Of a stretch of DNA of 64,000 nt, positions 10,701 through 20,800 are shown one piece after another. The DNA comes from Rhodopseudomonas palustris (lineage in GTDB: Bacteria; Pseudomonadota; Alphaproteobacteria; Rhizobiales; Xanthobacteraceae). The notes below the pieces were generated by a model that saw nothing but the letters and a program-made list of their open reading frames with translations, did no database searches and was not told the DNA's origin. The DNA is taken from assembly GCA_016215605.1 (NCBI GenBank), contig JACRJB010000049.1, positions 1 to 64,000 on the forward strand, written 5' to 3'. How positions within the stretch are numbered: the first letter of the stretch is position 1; each line of letters begins with the position of its first letter. The position numbers were made by a program, and so were the translations under genes.

Positions 10701-12308
10701 TCAGGCGAGGACGGTGTGCGGCTGCAGCGGCCGCTCGGCGCCCGCCAATGTGGCGGCGCACTCCCGCGCTTCCGCCAGCGTCGTCATGCTGCGCTGGGCG
10801 CGTTGCGGATTTTCGGCCGGATAGTCGGAGCGATAATGCGCGCCGCGGCTTTCGGTCCGCGCCAGCGCCGCGGTCGCGACCAGCAGCGCCGCGGTCGCCA
10901 TGTTGGCCAGCGCCGTCGAGGCCGCCCCGGCTTCCAGCGCTGCGAAGGCGCGCACCGCGTCGCTGAGGCCGTCGCGGTCGCGGATCACGCCGACCTTGGC
11001 CGACATCGTCGCGCGCAACGCCTGCTCCTGCGCGGGATCGAGCGCGGCGCTGCGCGCCGTTGGCGCCCAATCGAATCGTCCGGTGGCGGCGCGCAGTTCC
11101 GCGCCGCCGATGTCCTCGGCGATCCGTGCCGCATACACCACGGCTTCCAGCAGCGAGTTCGAGGCCAGCCGGTTGGCGCCGTGCGCGCCGGTGCAGGACA
11201 CTTCGCCGGCGGCCCACAGCCTGTTCAGCGAGCTGCGGCCGCGCAGATCCACGGCGATGCCACCCATGTGGTAGTGCGCCGCCGGCGCGACCGGGATCGG
11301 CTGCGTGGCCGGATCGATGCCGGCGGAGATGCAACTCTCGTACACGGTCGGGAATTCGCTGGCGAAATGCGCGCCGAGCGCCTGGGTGGCGTCGAGGAAC
11401 GCGCCGCGTCCCGAGGCCACTTCGGCGAACACGCCGCGGGCGACGATGTCGCGCGGCGCCAGTTCGGCGAGCGGATGCAAAGCCAGCATGAAGCGCTCGC
11501 CGCTTCCGTTGATCAGCGTCGCGCCTTCGCCGCGCAGCGCCTCGGTGGCGAGCGGCGCCGGATCGCGGCCGACCATGATGGCGGTCGGATGAAACTGCAC
11601 GAATTCCGGATCGGCGATCACCGCGCCCGCGCGCGCCGCGATCGCCAGCCCCTGGCCTGCGGCCTCAGTCGGATTGGTCGTCACCGCATAGAGATGGCCG
11701 ATGCCGCCGGTGGCCAGCACCACGGCGGAGGTGGCGATCAGCACCGGCGCCGACACCGCGCCGACTTTGCGCAGTTGCAGGCCGCTGACGGCATCGCCCT
11801 CCGTTAGCAACGCTTCGGCGCTCCAGCCTTCGAGCACGCGGATCGACGGCGTCGCGCGTACCGCCTGCGTCAGCGCGGTGATGATCGCTTGCCCGGCCAT
11901 GTCGCCGCGGACGTGGACGATGCGGCGCGCCGAATGCGCCGCCTCGCGCGCCACCGCGAGCCGGCCTTCGAGGTCGCGGTCGAACGGCACGCCGTAGCCG
12001 AGCAGATCGTGGATGCGCGGCGCGGCTTCGCGCGCCAGCCCGAGCGCCACGGCTTCATCGACGATGCCGGCGCCGACCGCGATGGTGTCGGCGGCGTGGG
12101 ATTCCGCGCTGTCGCCTTCGCCGACCGCGGCGGCGATGCCGCCTTGCGCCCAGGCGGTCGAGGCGCCTTCGCCGAGCGGCGCGGCGGAGATCACCGTCAC
12201 CGGCCGCGGCGCGAGCTTCAGCGCGCAGAACAGGCCGGCGAGCCCGCCGCCGACGATGACGACGTCGCCGTGGCGGCCGAGCGTTTCAATGTCGTGTGAA
12301 CGACTCAT
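10701..12308 (-). CDS. nadB: L-aspartate oxidase
   Basis: This FAD enzyme oxidises L-aspartate to iminoaspartate, the first step to quinolinate. The protein has 535 residues. The dinucleotide-binding motif [17 protein letters not shown] lies near residues 15-31; the succinate dehydrogenase/fumarate reductase-like signatures [35 protein letters not shown] and [20 protein letters not shown] are intact, and FVQFHPTAI is present. The start at 12308 (MSRSHDIE) is the ATG closest to the flavin motif; an in-frame ATG at 12320 is possible. It lies 105 bases downstream of nadA and 33 bases upstream of nadC, in one operon. Confidence 0.96.
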   Translation of the reverse strand: MSRSHDIETLGRHGDVVIVGGGLAGLFCALKLAPRPVTVISAAPLGEGASTAWAQGGIAAAVGEGDSAESHAADTIAVGAGIVDEAVALGLAREAAPRIHDLLGYGVPFDRDLEGRLAVAREAAHSARRIVHVRGDMAGQAIITALTQAVRATPSIRVLEGWSAEALLTEGDAVSGLQLRKVGAVSAPVLIATSAVVLATGGIGHLYAVTTNPTEAAGQGLAIAARAGAVIADPEFVQFHPTAIMVGRDPAPLATEALRGEGATLINGSGERFMLALHPLAELAPRDIVARGVFAEVASGRGAFLDATQALGAHFASEFPTVYESCISAGIDPATQPIPVAPAAHYHMGGIAVDLRGRSSLNRLWAAGEVSCTGAHGANRLASNSLLEAVVYAARIAEDIGGAELRAATGRFDWAPTARSAALDPAQEQALRATMSAKVGVIRDRDGLSDAVRAFAALEAGAASTALANMATAALLVATAALARTESRGAHYRSDYPAENPQRAQRSMTTLAEARECAATLAGAERPLQPHTVLA

Positions 12309-12413
12309 CGGGCGATCCAACTCTCACACGCTGTCTCGCGAACGCACTTGGCGCGGACGACGGCCGGAGATCGCACAGAGGCGCCGTCGTCCGCTTCGCC
12401 GCATTGCGCGGCG

Positions 12414-13526
12414 TCAGTTCTTCAGGTTGATCATCCGCTCCACCGAGCGGCGGGCCGGCGCGATCAGCGCCGGGTCAACCGTGACCTCCTCGCGCAAATA
12501 CACCAGGCTGTCGAGGATCTTCGCCAGCGTGATCCGCTTCATGTGCGGGCAGAGGTTGCACGGCCGCACCAGCTCGACATCCGGCAGCTCGGCCTGGACG
12601 TTGTCGGCCATCGAGCACTCGGTGATCATCACCACGCGCTTCGGGTGCCTGGTCTTGACCCAGTTGATCATATGCGCGGTCGAGCCGGTGAAGTCGGCTT
12701 CGGCCAGCACGTCCGGCGGGCATTCCGGATGCGCGATGATTTTCACGCTCGGATCGGCCTCGCGATAGACGCGCAGCTCGTCGCCGGTGAAGCGCTCGTG
12801 CACTTCGCAGGCGCCCTTCCAGGCGATGATCTTCACCTGCGTCTGCGACGCCACGTAGCGCGCCAGATACTGATCCGGCACCATGATGACGCGGTCGACG
12901 CCGAGGCTTTCCACCACCTGCACGGCGTTGGACGAGGTGCAGCAGATATCGACCTCGGCCTTCACCTCCGCCGAGGTGTTGACATAGGCGACCACCGGCA
13001 CGCCGGGAAATCTCTCACGCAACAAACGGACATCCGCTCCGGTGATCGACGACGCCAGCGAACAGCCGGCGCGCGAATCCGGGATCAGCACGCGCTTCTC
13101 CGGATTGAGGATCTTGGAGGTCTCCGCCATGAAGTGCACGCCGCACTGGATGATGGTGGAGGCCTTCACCTTGGTGGCCTCGATCGCGAGCTGCAGCGAG
13201 TCGCCGACGATGTCGGAGACGCAGTGGAAGATTTCCGGCGTCTGATAGTTGTGCGCCAGGATGACGGCGTCGCGCTCGCGCTTCAGCTCGTTGATCGCCT
13301 TGACGTAGGGCGCCATGAACGGCCACTCGACCGGCGGGATCACGGCCTGCACCCGCGCGTAGAGATGCGCGGTCGCGGCCTCGACGTCGGGCGTCCATTC
13401 CAGCGATGGCATCGGCAGCGCGCGCGCCTTCTCGGCGGGGCTCAGCGGCGCCCGGGCGGCCGACATCTGGCGCGCATGCGGCGGCAGACCGAAATTCTCC
13501 GGGCCGTAGAGATCAGCAAGCGGCAT
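12414..13526 (-). CDS. nadA: Quinolinate synthase A (4Fe-4S)
   Basis: NadA condenses iminoaspartate with dihydroxyacetone phosphate to quinolinate. The 370-residue protein carries the three cysteine regions expected to bind the [4Fe-4S] cluster: [20 protein letters not shown] and [14 protein letters not shown]. Other family blocks are [22 protein letters not shown] and CSMADNVQ. The ATG at 13526 is placed by the strong aggggagg sequence 5 bases upstream; longer in-frame starts would run through the palindrome at 13547-13579 and are rejected. It is the first gene of the nad operon. Confidence 0.97.
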   Translation of the reverse strand: MPLADLYGPENFGLPPHARQMSAARAPLSPAEKARALPMPSLEWTPDVEAATAHLYARVQAVIPPVEWPFMAPYVKAINELKRERDAVILAHNYQTPEIFHCVSDIVGDSLQLAIEATKVKASTIIQCGVHFMAETSKILNPEKRVLIPDSRAGCSLASSITGADVRLLRERFPGVPVVAYVNTSAEVKAEVDICCTSSNAVQVVESLGVDRVIMVPDQYLARYVASQTQVKIIAWKGACEVHERFTGDELRVYREADPSVKIIAHPECPPDVLAEADFTGSTAHMINWVKTRHPKRVVMITECSMADNVQAELPDVELVRPCNLCPHMKRITLAKILDSLVYLREEVTVDPALIAPARRSVERMINLKN

Positions 13527-13546
13527 CACAGCCTCCCCTGTACGCA

Positions 13547-13579
13547 CCCAGAATATACTCAATTTGAGCATATTCTGGG
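13547..13579 (-). promoter_or_regulatory. 33-bp near-perfect palindrome, candidate NAD-repressor operator
   Basis: The left arm cccagaatatactcaa and right arm ttgagcatattctggg pair at 15 of 16 positions around one central base. The site lies 20 bases before the nadA start codon, just upstream of its ribosome-binding site, and on the minus strand contains tatatt, a possible -10 element. Its size and position fit a dimeric or tetrameric repressor site controlling nadABC. The regulator encoded at 20801-21790 is the natural candidate ligand; that link is inference. Confidence 0.75.
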
Positions 13580-13871
13580 TTTGAGAAATCCGGCCACGAG
13601 GGCCGGCGTCGTCCACCGCAGCGCTAAAGCGATTTCCAAGTCGCCCGCGTGCCCGCGGTCGTCCCGGAAGCTCGCTGGAGATCACTTATCCTCATAACGA
13701 GCAAATCTAATATAACACGCGGATCAGGGTTCCGCCAGTGATCCAAATGGCCAAATCGTCACGGCAGATCACCTGAATTGCATCGCTGCAGCGCAACGTG
13801 ATCTTTACAGCGGGGGCGTGGTTTCTCTAACTCACGTCGGCATCGACAAACACAAATCAACGGGGAGCGAC

Positions 13872-14858
13872 ATGGCGACATTCAAAGCGGTTCGGATCGA
13901 CAAGGCCGAGAAGGGCACCACCGCGGCGCTGACGCAGTTCGATGAAAGCGAACTGATGGATGGCGACGTGACGGTGGCGGTCGAGTGGTCGACGCTGAAC
14001 TACAAGGATGGCCTGGCGCTGACCGGCAAGGCGCCGGTGGTGCGGCGGTTTCCGATGATCGCCGGCATCGATTTCGCCGGCACCGTCCTCGACTCCACGC
14101 ATGCCGATTGGAAGCCCGGCGACAAGGTCGTCTGCAACGGCTGGGGCATGGGCGAAACTCATCTTGGCGCTTACGCCGAAAAGGCGCGCGTCAAGGGCGA
14201 CTGGCTGGTGCGGCTGCCCGACGGGCTCACGGCCCGCGATGCGATGGCGATCGGCACCGCCGGTTACACCGCGATGCTCAGCGTGCTGGCGCTGGAGAAG
14301 CACGGCCTCACGCCGAAAGACGGCCCGGTGGTGGTCACCGGCGCCGCCGGCGGCGTCGGCTCGGTGGCGATCGCGCTGCTGTCGAAGCTCGGCTACCACG
14401 TCATCGCCTCGACTGGCCGGACCTCGGAAGAGGCCTATCTGCGCGAGCTCGGCGCCGCCGAGATCATCGACCGCAATGAGCTGTCGGGCCCCGCCAAGCC
14501 GCTGGCGAAGGAACGCTGGGCCGGCGGCATCGACAGCGTCGGCTCCACGACGCTCGCGAACCTGCTGTCGATGACCAAGTACCGCGGCGCGATCGCCGCC
14601 TGCGGACTGGCCGCCGGCATGGACCTGCCGAGCTCGGTGGCGCCCTTCATTTTGCGCGGGGTGTGTCTTTACGGCATCGACTCGGTAATGTGCCCGCTTC
14701 CCGATCGCAAACTGGCCTGGTCCCGGCTCGCCAGCGACCTCGACCGCGCCAAATTGGCGGAAATCACCCGGGAAATCGGGCTCGACGAGGTCATCAGTGC
14801 CGGCGCCCAGGTTCTGGCCGGCCAGGTTCGCGGTCGAATCGTGGTGAAAATTGCGTAG
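13872..14858 (+). CDS. MDR-family oxidoreductase, acryloyl-CoA reductase AcuI/YhdH type
   Basis: A 328-residue zinc-independent medium-chain reductase. Recognisable blocks are [30 protein letters not shown], the NADP-binding loop [20 protein letters not shown] (near residue 150) and [20 protein letters not shown]. These place it in the YhdH/AcuI subgroup, whose characterised members reduce acryloyl-CoA to propionyl-CoA with NADPH. The ATG at 13872 follows ggggagcgac at ideal spacing. It is a single gene, divergent from the nad operon across about 290 bases. The subfamily is clear; the physiological substrate here is not. Confidence 0.88.
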   Translation: MATFKAVRIDKAEKGTTAALTQFDESELMDGDVTVAVEWSTLNYKDGLALTGKAPVVRRFPMIAGIDFAGTVLDSTHADWKPGDKVVCNGWGMGETHLGAYAEKARVKGDWLVRLPDGLTARDAMAIGTAGYTAMLSVLALEKHGLTPKDGPVVVTGAAGGVGSVAIALLSKLGYHVIASTGRTSEEAYLRELGAAEIIDRNELSGPAKPLAKERWAGGIDSVGSTTLANLLSMTKYRGAIAACGLAAGMDLPSSVAPFILRGVCLYGIDSVMCPLPDRKLAWSRLASDLDRAKLAEITREIGLDEVISAGAQVLAGQVRGRIVVKIA

Positions 14859-14956
14859 CGTTCAGACTTTACCAACCAAGCTGCGCCAATGTTGCCGCAG
14901 TTTGTATGGTAAGGAGCGGGTTAACGAGTTCGACCCGCGCCAGTAGGAGTTCAGGC

Positions 14957-15547
14957 ATGTTTGCGCGTTTCGTTTACGGAGCCCTGATGGCGGGCGCCAC
15001 CGTCCTGCCGGCGGTGGCCGGGTCGATGACCGCAGACGAGGCGCGCAAATTCGTCGCGAACAAGGTGTTTGCCTTCACCTGCTTCGACGGCACCCGCGGC
15101 GCGGGGCGCGTGTTCGAGGATGGCGGCGCCGCCGGCGCGGTGCAGTTCTCCGGCTCCGGCCCGAACCGCTTCATGCGGCTGCCGGGCAATACGCTGCAGG
15201 TGCGGGGGCAGTCGATCTGCGCATCGATCAAGGGAATCCCGTTCGACCCCTGCTTCAATCTCGACAAGACCAGCGAACGGAGCTTTCGCGGCTCGGTGTC
15301 CGGAATGGGATTCGCCTATTGCGACTTCCGCCATCAGGGCGCCGGACAGATGATGATGGCGCGCGCGATCTCGCGGTCGCAGCCGCGGTCTCTGCACGCA
15401 CCCGGCGCGCGTCAGGCCGATGCGTCGCGCCACACCGAAGTCAGCGCCAGCGTGCCGACCCCGCGCGTCGAGGCGACGCGGCTTGATCCGCCGAAGGTCG
15501 AGGCGAAGACCGAGTCGGCCCCCGAATTGCGTCGCTCGACCGACTGA
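14957..15547 (+). CDS. Secreted hypothetical protein
   Basis: A 196-residue protein with a signal peptide (MFARFVYGALMAGATVLPAV, cleavage probably after AVAG) and a mature part with three or four cysteines (FTCFDGTRGAGRVFEDGGAA, SICASIKGIPFDPCFNLDKT, FAYCDFRHQ). The spacing suggests disulfides in the periplasm. The C-terminal 60 residues are Pro/Ser/Glu-rich and probably disordered. The ATG at 14957 has taggag upstream. No function is assigned; it resembles conserved hypothetical proteins of Bradyrhizobiaceae. Confidence 0.75.
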   Translation: MFARFVYGALMAGATVLPAVAGSMTADEARKFVANKVFAFTCFDGTRGAGRVFEDGGAAGAVQFSGSGPNRFMRLPGNTLQVRGQSICASIKGIPFDPCFNLDKTSERSFRGSVSGMGFAYCDFRHQGAGQMMMARAISRSQPRSLHAPGARQADASRHTEVSASVPTPRVEATRLDPPKVEAKTESAPELRRSTD

Positions 15548-15584
15548 GCGCTTCCGCGTCCCGCCGGTCGAGAGACGAGGGTTC

Positions 15585-17900
15585 CTAGAAGTCAGTCGTC
15601 ATCGAGAACCTGACCGTCAGGGGTAGTCCCTGTGCGATCGTGCTGTAGCTGGCGACGCCGGACCAGTAGTCCTTGTCGAACACGTTCTGCACCGACGCAC
15701 GGAAGGTGACCGGTCGCTTCTCGATCACGGTCTTGTAGCGCGCGCCGAGGTCGAGGCGCGTCCACGACGGGATCTTCTGCGTATTCGCCGTGTTCACATA
15801 TTGCTCGCCGGTATAGATGACGTTCGCGGTCAGCGTCAGGCCGGACATGAACGGCGTGTCCCACTCGCCGCCGAGATTGGCCTGCAGCGTCGGAACGCCG
15901 ACCGGCCGGTTGCCGAGCGTTGCGGCGCTCGTCGTCCTGGTCAATTCGCCGTCGATCAGCGCCGCGCCGCCGAGCAGGCGCACGCCCTGCGTGACTTCTC
16001 CGAACACGTTCAGTTCGACGCCGCGATTGCGCTGCTCACCGCCCTGCGTGAACAGAAAATTGCTGCCGCTGGTCTGAAGTTGACCGAACGGCTTCTCGAT
16101 CTGGAAGGTGCTCAACGTCAGGCCGACGTGCCCCAGGTCGAATTTCGTGCCGACTTCGTATTGCTTCGTCTTGTACGGCGCGAGGGTCTCGCCGGCATTG
16201 ATCGCATTCGTGGGCGCGGTCTCGCCGACGCTCAGGCCTTCCGCGTAGTTCGCGTAGAACGACACGATGCTCCAGGGCCGAATCACGAGCCCGACCAGCG
16301 GGGTCACGGCGGTCTCGTCGGACGACGAGGTGAGGGCGCCGGTGCCGATGTTGAAGTTCCTGGAATTGATCTGCTGGAATCGGCCGCCGACGGTGAGTTG
16401 TACGCGTTCGTTCAGGACGGACAACGTATCCGACAGAGCGACCCCGGACAGCGTGCTCTCGGAGGCCTTCGCGACGCGAGCAGGGTCGGCGACGAATTGC
16501 TGCGGACGATAGGCCGGATTGTACATGTTGCTGAATTGCGTGGTCCCCATCACCGACCCGCGCTCGAGGGTCTGGTTGAGGTAGCTCGACTGCAGCGTCA
16601 TCGTGTGCGCGATCGCGCCGGTCTCGAAACGGGAGCGGACGCCGGTTTCCGCCGTCAGCCGGTCGACGTCGAAGATCGCGTTCTCCGGACGGATACTGAC
16701 GTCGCCGGCCGAATTCAGGATGGTCGGCAGCCCGAACAGTCGATGGACATGCGAATTGCCGCCGCCGACTGCGCCGAACCAGGTGACGTTGTCGGTGAGG
16801 TCGTATTCGACTTTGCCGAGAACGGATTTGTCCTCGCTGTTCGACCATTCCCATGGCGCCTGAACATTCCGCGAGCCGTTCGGCGCGCTCGGAATCGCGA
16901 AGTTGCCCGACGACGGATAGAACGGCCGCTGCGGCGCCTTCAGATTTTCCTTCTGGCCGATGATGTCCAGTGTGGCCCGCAGCCGCTCGCCGCGATAGTC
17001 GAGCGCCAGCGAACCGACGAAGGCGTTGCGCTTCAGGTCGTCGATCGGCAACTCACCGCCATGCGCGCTCCCATTGAAGCGGACGCCGAATTCCTTCTGG
17101 TCGCCGAAGCGCCGAGAGATGTCCACGCTGGCGCCGCCCTGCGCGTTGGATGCGTAGTCGGTCGTCAGACGCGTCAGGTCGGTGTCGCCGGCTCGCTTCG
17201 GGACGATGTTGATGGTGCCGCCGACGGCGCTGTTGGGCGAGATTCCGTAAAGGAATGCGGTCGGCCCCTTCAGGACTTCGATGCGCTCGGCATAGTCGGT
17301 GAACACCCGATAGGTCGGCGCGATGCCGAAGATGCCGTCGAAGGCGATTTCGCCGAGATTGCCTTCGCCGATCGGAAATCCCCGGATGTAGAACGAATCC
17401 AGCAATCCGCCCGACGAATGCGTGCTCCTGACGGACGCGTCGGCTTCGAGAACATCGGCGACGGTTTGCGCGCCCTGGTCCCTGATCTTCTGCGACGTGT
17501 AGGCCGTCACGGAGAACGGCGTGTCCATCAGGCTCCGGTTGCCCAGCATGCCGATGCGGGCGCCTTGCGCCACCTGGCCTCCGGCATAGGGGACCGGTAG
17601 CGTGCCGATCGTGTGAATGGCCGCCGTGGTCGCGGCCGCCGCAACCGGCGCGGCAGGAGGCTTTTCCGCGGACTGACGAGGTTTGATCCGAGACGAACGC
17701 TGCTGCGCGCTGCGCGATCGCACCGCAGTCGCGGCCCTCGTTCTCTGCTTCGGCTGATCGACGGATACGGGAGGCAGTACGTGCGGCGCCGTACTCTGCG
17801 CCCGGCCTTCCTGCGTAACGGCTGCGATCATGCAGAGCGAAACGACGCTCGTTGCTACACCCGCAAACAACCTGTTGTTGTTGATCTTGTATTCACTCAC
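15585..17900 (-). CDS. TonB-dependent siderophore receptor
   Basis: A 771-residue outer-membrane receptor for TonB-driven uptake of a ferric siderophore or similar ligand. Residues 1-34 are a signal peptide ending EGRAQ, followed by an unusually long basic, Ala/Pro-rich linker to about residue 100. The plug domain shows SLMDTPFSVTAYTSQKIRDQ, TVADVLEADASVR, FYIRGFPI and RIEVLKGPTAFLYG; the barrel ends in VRFSMTTDF with the terminal phenylalanine needed for outer-membrane insertion. The start is a GTG at 17900 with gggga 5 bases upstream. A 22-bp palindrome lies just before it. No transporter genes adjoin it and the ligand is unknown. Confidence 0.92.
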   Translation of the reverse strand: MSEYKINNNRLFAGVATSVVSLCMIAAVTQEGRAQSTAPHVLPPVSVDQPKQRTRAATAVRSRSAQQRSSRIKPRQSAEKPPAAPVAAAATTAAIHTIGTLPVPYAGGQVAQGARIGMLGNRSLMDTPFSVTAYTSQKIRDQGAQTVADVLEADASVRSTHSSGGLLDSFYIRGFPIGEGNLGEIAFDGIFGIAPTYRVFTDYAERIEVLKGPTAFLYGISPNSAVGGTINIVPKRAGDTDLTRLTTDYASNAQGGASVDISRRFGDQKEFGVRFNGSAHGGELPIDDLKRNAFVGSLALDYRGERLRATLDIIGQKENLKAPQRPFYPSSGNFAIPSAPNGSRNVQAPWEWSNSEDKSVLGKVEYDLTDNVTWFGAVGGGNSHVHRLFGLPTILNSAGDVSIRPENAIFDVDRLTAETGVRSRFETGAIAHTMTLQSSYLNQTLERGSVMGTTQFSNMYNPAYRPQQFVADPARVAKASESTLSGVALSDTLSVLNERVQLTVGGRFQQINSRNFNIGTGALTSSSDETAVTPLVGLVIRPWSIVSFYANYAEGLSVGETAPTNAINAGETLAPYKTKQYEVGTKFDLGHVGLTLSTFQIEKPFGQLQTSGSNFLFTQGGEQRNRGVELNVFGEVTQGVRLLGGAALIDGELTRTTSAATLGNRPVGVPTLQANLGGEWDTPFMSGLTLTANVIYTGEQYVNTANTQKIPSWTRLDLGARYKTVIEKRPVTFRASVQNVFDKDYWSGVASYSTIAQGLPLTVRFSMTTDF

Positions 17901-17911
17901 GACGTTCCCCA

Positions 17912-17933
17912 GTCCACATTACGATTTGTGGAC
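17912..17933 (-). promoter_or_regulatory. Inverted repeat upstream of the TonB receptor
   Basis: The arms gtccaca (17912-17918) and tgtggac (17927-17933) flank an 8-base centre, 12-33 bases before the receptor's GTG start. It could be an operator or an RNA hairpin next to the ribosome-binding site. It does not look like a classical Fur box or an Irr ICE motif, so no regulator is named. Confidence 0.4.
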
Positions 17934-18010
17934 TAGGAAACCCCTCGTGTGGTGGCAACAGAGGCGGCTTAGAACCTCTGTATTCGCGTGCGTAAGTTCA
18001 TAGACTCGCT

Positions 18011-20749
18011 CTAAGTCTGCGCATCGTCGGTTGCAGCGACGGTCTGTGGTGCTCGCCGGCGAAACAGGATGCGTTGATACAGCCAGCCGATCGCGACCAG
18101 CACCAGGCCGAGCCCGATGAACGACAGCGCGCGGTAGACGCCGGTCAGCGTCGACATGTCGATCAGGAACGCCTTGACGATGGTGAGGCCGATCACCACC
18201 GCCGAGGCCAGCCGCGCCCGCTGCGAGTTGAACAGCAGGCCGCCGCCGAGCAGCAGCACGCCGCAGCCGAGCCAGGCGAGCGAGTAGGTGTATTGCTCGG
18301 CGTCGCTGGTGTCGCCGCGCCACAGCATCGGGCCGTGATACAGTCGGCGGATCTCCAGCGTCACGTAAGCGAGGCCCATCGTCAGCGCGAGAGCCGCGAA
18401 GCTGTTGGCATAAGCGGGCCGGCGTAGGCCTGCGACCGCGTAGGACAGCAGCAGCGCCAGCAGCGCCGGAGCGGCGTAGCCCAGCAGCAGCTGGTTCAGC
18501 AGCAGGCCGTCGATGCCCGTCGTCCACCACAGCATCGGATTCTCGAACACCAGTAGGCCGCCGAGGCTGGCGAGCGCCGCGAACACTGCGAGCAGGATCG
18601 CCGCGACGTTGTGCACGACGCTCCGGCTGCGTCGCCGCAGCCGTTCGAGCCCGATCGCCATCGCCAGCGCGACGCACACCTGCAACGCGACCTCGACCAG
18701 TCCGGCGCTGTCGCGATAGACGTCGCCGCCGTTGACGGCATGACGGATCTGCAGGAACGCCAGCAGCACGGTGAACAGGATCGCCGCCGATTCCATCATC
18801 CGCAGCGGCACGTCGTCGCCGCGCCGGCGCAGCCAGATGCTGGCGGTCCAGAACGACGCCGCCGGCACGCCGTAGCCCCACAGCAGCCAGTTGAAGATCG
18901 GCGTGGTGCCGACCGCATCGCCGACGATCCGCGGCTCCCAGCCGATCCGCAGCACGACGATGGCGGCCAGGATCGCGGCGAGCCAGCGCAGGAACGGGAT
19001 CGGACGTTGCAACGAGATCCACGCGGTGCCGGCCGCCATCAGCGCCAGCGCAATCGTCAGCCAGCCTTTCTCCAGCGCGAAGGTCAGCGCCAGCGCCAGC
19101 GCGCCGAGCGTGCCGGTGGCGAACAGTGCCGTCGAGATCGCGAGCCCCGGCCGCGTCTCGCGCTTGCTGAGCCATTCGGTCGCCGCGCCGAACGCCGCGG
19201 CGAGCAGTACCGCGACGACCGCGAACGGGATCGAGCGATCGAGATGGGAAATGCGCGCATACAGCGCGATCAGCAGCGCCAGCGGCGTGAACACGCCGGA
19301 GGCAGCCCAGACCACCGGGACGATCGCGTTAGTCGAGCGGCCTTGCGCCAGTAGGCCGGCGACGCCGAAGCCGATCGCAAACAGAGTGGCCGCGATCAGA
19401 TGGGTGGTGACCGAACCGGCGATCGGATCGGTGCCGATCCCGGGCAGTGGCCCGCCCGGCAACACCAGCAATTCAGGTGCGCCACGGATTACCCAGAGCA
19501 GGAACACAAGCGCGACCAGCGCTGCCGCTGCGCCCACTGCCGCGGTTGCCGCCGCCGCTCGCCACGCCACGGCGAGCGTCGCCGCGACCAGCAGCGCGAA
19601 CACGATCATCGCGCTGTCGCTATGGCCGTTGCTGACGACCACCAGCGCAGCCGCCAGCAGAAACGCGTCGAGCGCGCCGGACGACACGGGCTCGATCCGG
19701 CCGTCGTTCAGCGGCGGACCGAACAGGAAATTGCAGACCACCAGCAGTGTGGCGAGCGCGAAGCCGGCGATGACGTGGAACGACAGCGGCGCCAGCGCCG
19801 ACACGGCGTCGTCGAGCCCCGGCAGTGTCCACAGAAACGCCAGTACGATCGTCGTCACCGCGAGCCAGCGCCACAGCCGGATTCGGGCGAGACCGAACGA
19901 CGCCGCGGTCACCACCGCGAGATAGATGTAAAGCGCCCAGTAGTCCGGCTTGTCCGACGATACCAGCACCGGCGTGGCGAAAGCCGCGACGACGCCGAGC
20001 CCGGCCAGTGCCGGGCCGTGCAGCAGGGCTGCGGCCATGGTGCCGAGCGCCACCAGTCCGAGCAGGATGAAGGCGCTGGCGGGCGCGAGGAAGTCGTACA
20101 GCGCGTAGGACGCATAGACGGTGGCGAACGCCACCGCGGTGCCGGCCGCGGTGAGGATCGCGGGAATATTGGCGATTGGCAGCGCGCGGATGTTCGAAAT
20201 GTCTTCCTTGCGCCGTGTCCATTCGCCGGCGCCGAGCAGCGCCAGTGCGAACAGGCCGCCGAGCAGCACGCGCACGCCAGGGCCGATCAGTCCCTGTTCG
20301 ATCGAGTAGCGCACCATGAAGAAGCCGCCGAGCGCCAGCGTCAGGCCGCCGACCCACACCACCCAGCGCGTGCCGATGCGTTCCTCGAAGCCGGGTTGGT
20401 TGGGCCGTGCAGGCGCTGGCTTGCTCGATGCGGCCGGAACGGACGCCGCCTTCGGCGCCGCGCTCTCGGCGCGCGCCGACGCCGTCGGTTGCTCGGTGAC
20501 GACCGTCTCGGCGGTGACCGCCTCGGCGATGACAGCGTCGGCCGTTGCGGGCTGACGTGCGGGCGCCGGCCGTGCCTCGGGGACTGCGCGGTCTCTCGAT
20601 GCGGCAGTGGTCGGTTTGCCGGTCGTGAGCGGCTGGCCCGCTTCCAGCGCGACGAGCCGCGCCTGCAGTTCCTGGACGCGCTTGTTGGCCTTGTTCGCCA
20701 GGATCAGCGCGACGATGGCGAGCGCGAGCGATAGCAATTCGAACATCAC
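18011..20749 (-). CDS. DUF2339 polytopic membrane protein
   Basis: A 912-residue protein with a first membrane helix (residues 2-17), a short coiled-coil with an ANKANKRVQELQARLVALE register, a disordered Pro/Ala segment to about residue 120, then the FEERIGTRWVVWVGGLTLAL motif that opens DUF2339 domains. More than 20 hydrophobic helices follow. The end, from the segment after LTGVYRALSFIGLGLVLVAI to WLYQRILFRRR, is also family-typical. The function of DUF2339 proteins is unknown. It follows the NAD-regulator gene by 51 bases on the same strand and could be cotranscribed. Confidence 0.85.
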   Translation of the reverse strand: MMFELLSLALAIVALILANKANKRVQELQARLVALEAGQPLTTGKPTTAASRDRAVPEARPAPARQPATADAVIAEAVTAETVVTEQPTASARAESAAPKAASVPAASSKPAPARPNQPGFEERIGTRWVVWVGGLTLALGGFFMVRYSIEQGLIGPGVRVLLGGLFALALLGAGEWTRRKEDISNIRALPIANIPAILTAAGTAVAFATVYASYALYDFLAPASAFILLGLVALGTMAAALLHGPALAGLGVVAAFATPVLVSSDKPDYWALYIYLAVVTAASFGLARIRLWRWLAVTTIVLAFLWTLPGLDDAVSALAPLSFHVIAGFALATLLVVCNFLFGPPLNDGRIEPVSSGALDAFLLAAALVVVSNGHSDSAMIVFALLVAATLAVAWRAAAATAAVGAAAALVALVFLLWVIRGAPELLVLPGGPLPGIGTDPIAGSVTTHLIAATLFAIGFGVAGLLAQGRSTNAIVPVVWAASGVFTPLALLIALYARISHLDRSIPFAVVAVLLAAAFGAATEWLSKRETRPGLAISTALFATGTLGALALALTFALEKGWLTIALALMAAGTAWISLQRPIPFLRWLAAILAAIVVLRIGWEPRIVGDAVGTTPIFNWLLWGYGVPAASFWTASIWLRRRGDDVPLRMMESAAILFTVLLAFLQIRHAVNGGDVYRDSAGLVEVALQVCVALAMAIGLERLRRRSRSVVHNVAAILLAVFAALASLGGLLVFENPMLWWTTGIDGLLLNQLLLGYAAPALLALLLSYAVAGLRRPAYANSFAALALTMGLAYVTLEIRRLYHGPMLWRGDTSDAEQYTYSLAWLGCGVLLLGGGLLFNSQRARLASAVVIGLTIVKAFLIDMSTLTGVYRALSFIGLGLVLVAIGWLYQRILFRRRAPQTVAATDDAQT

Positions 20750-20800
20750 ATCTCCAGGCGATCGGCCCGGATTCGGGGCGCTTCGCTTCCAAATTCGAGT

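Noticed and set aside
9747..11807. Very long plus-strand reading frame opposite nadC and nadB
   Set aside because: It is an Arg/Ala/Gly-rich antisense shadow of strongly conserved genes, a common effect of high GC content.
17955..17990. Hairpin cagagg...cctctg between the DUF2339 and TonB receptor genes
   Set aside because: The stem is only 6 bases and not followed by a T-run, so it was not called as a terminator.
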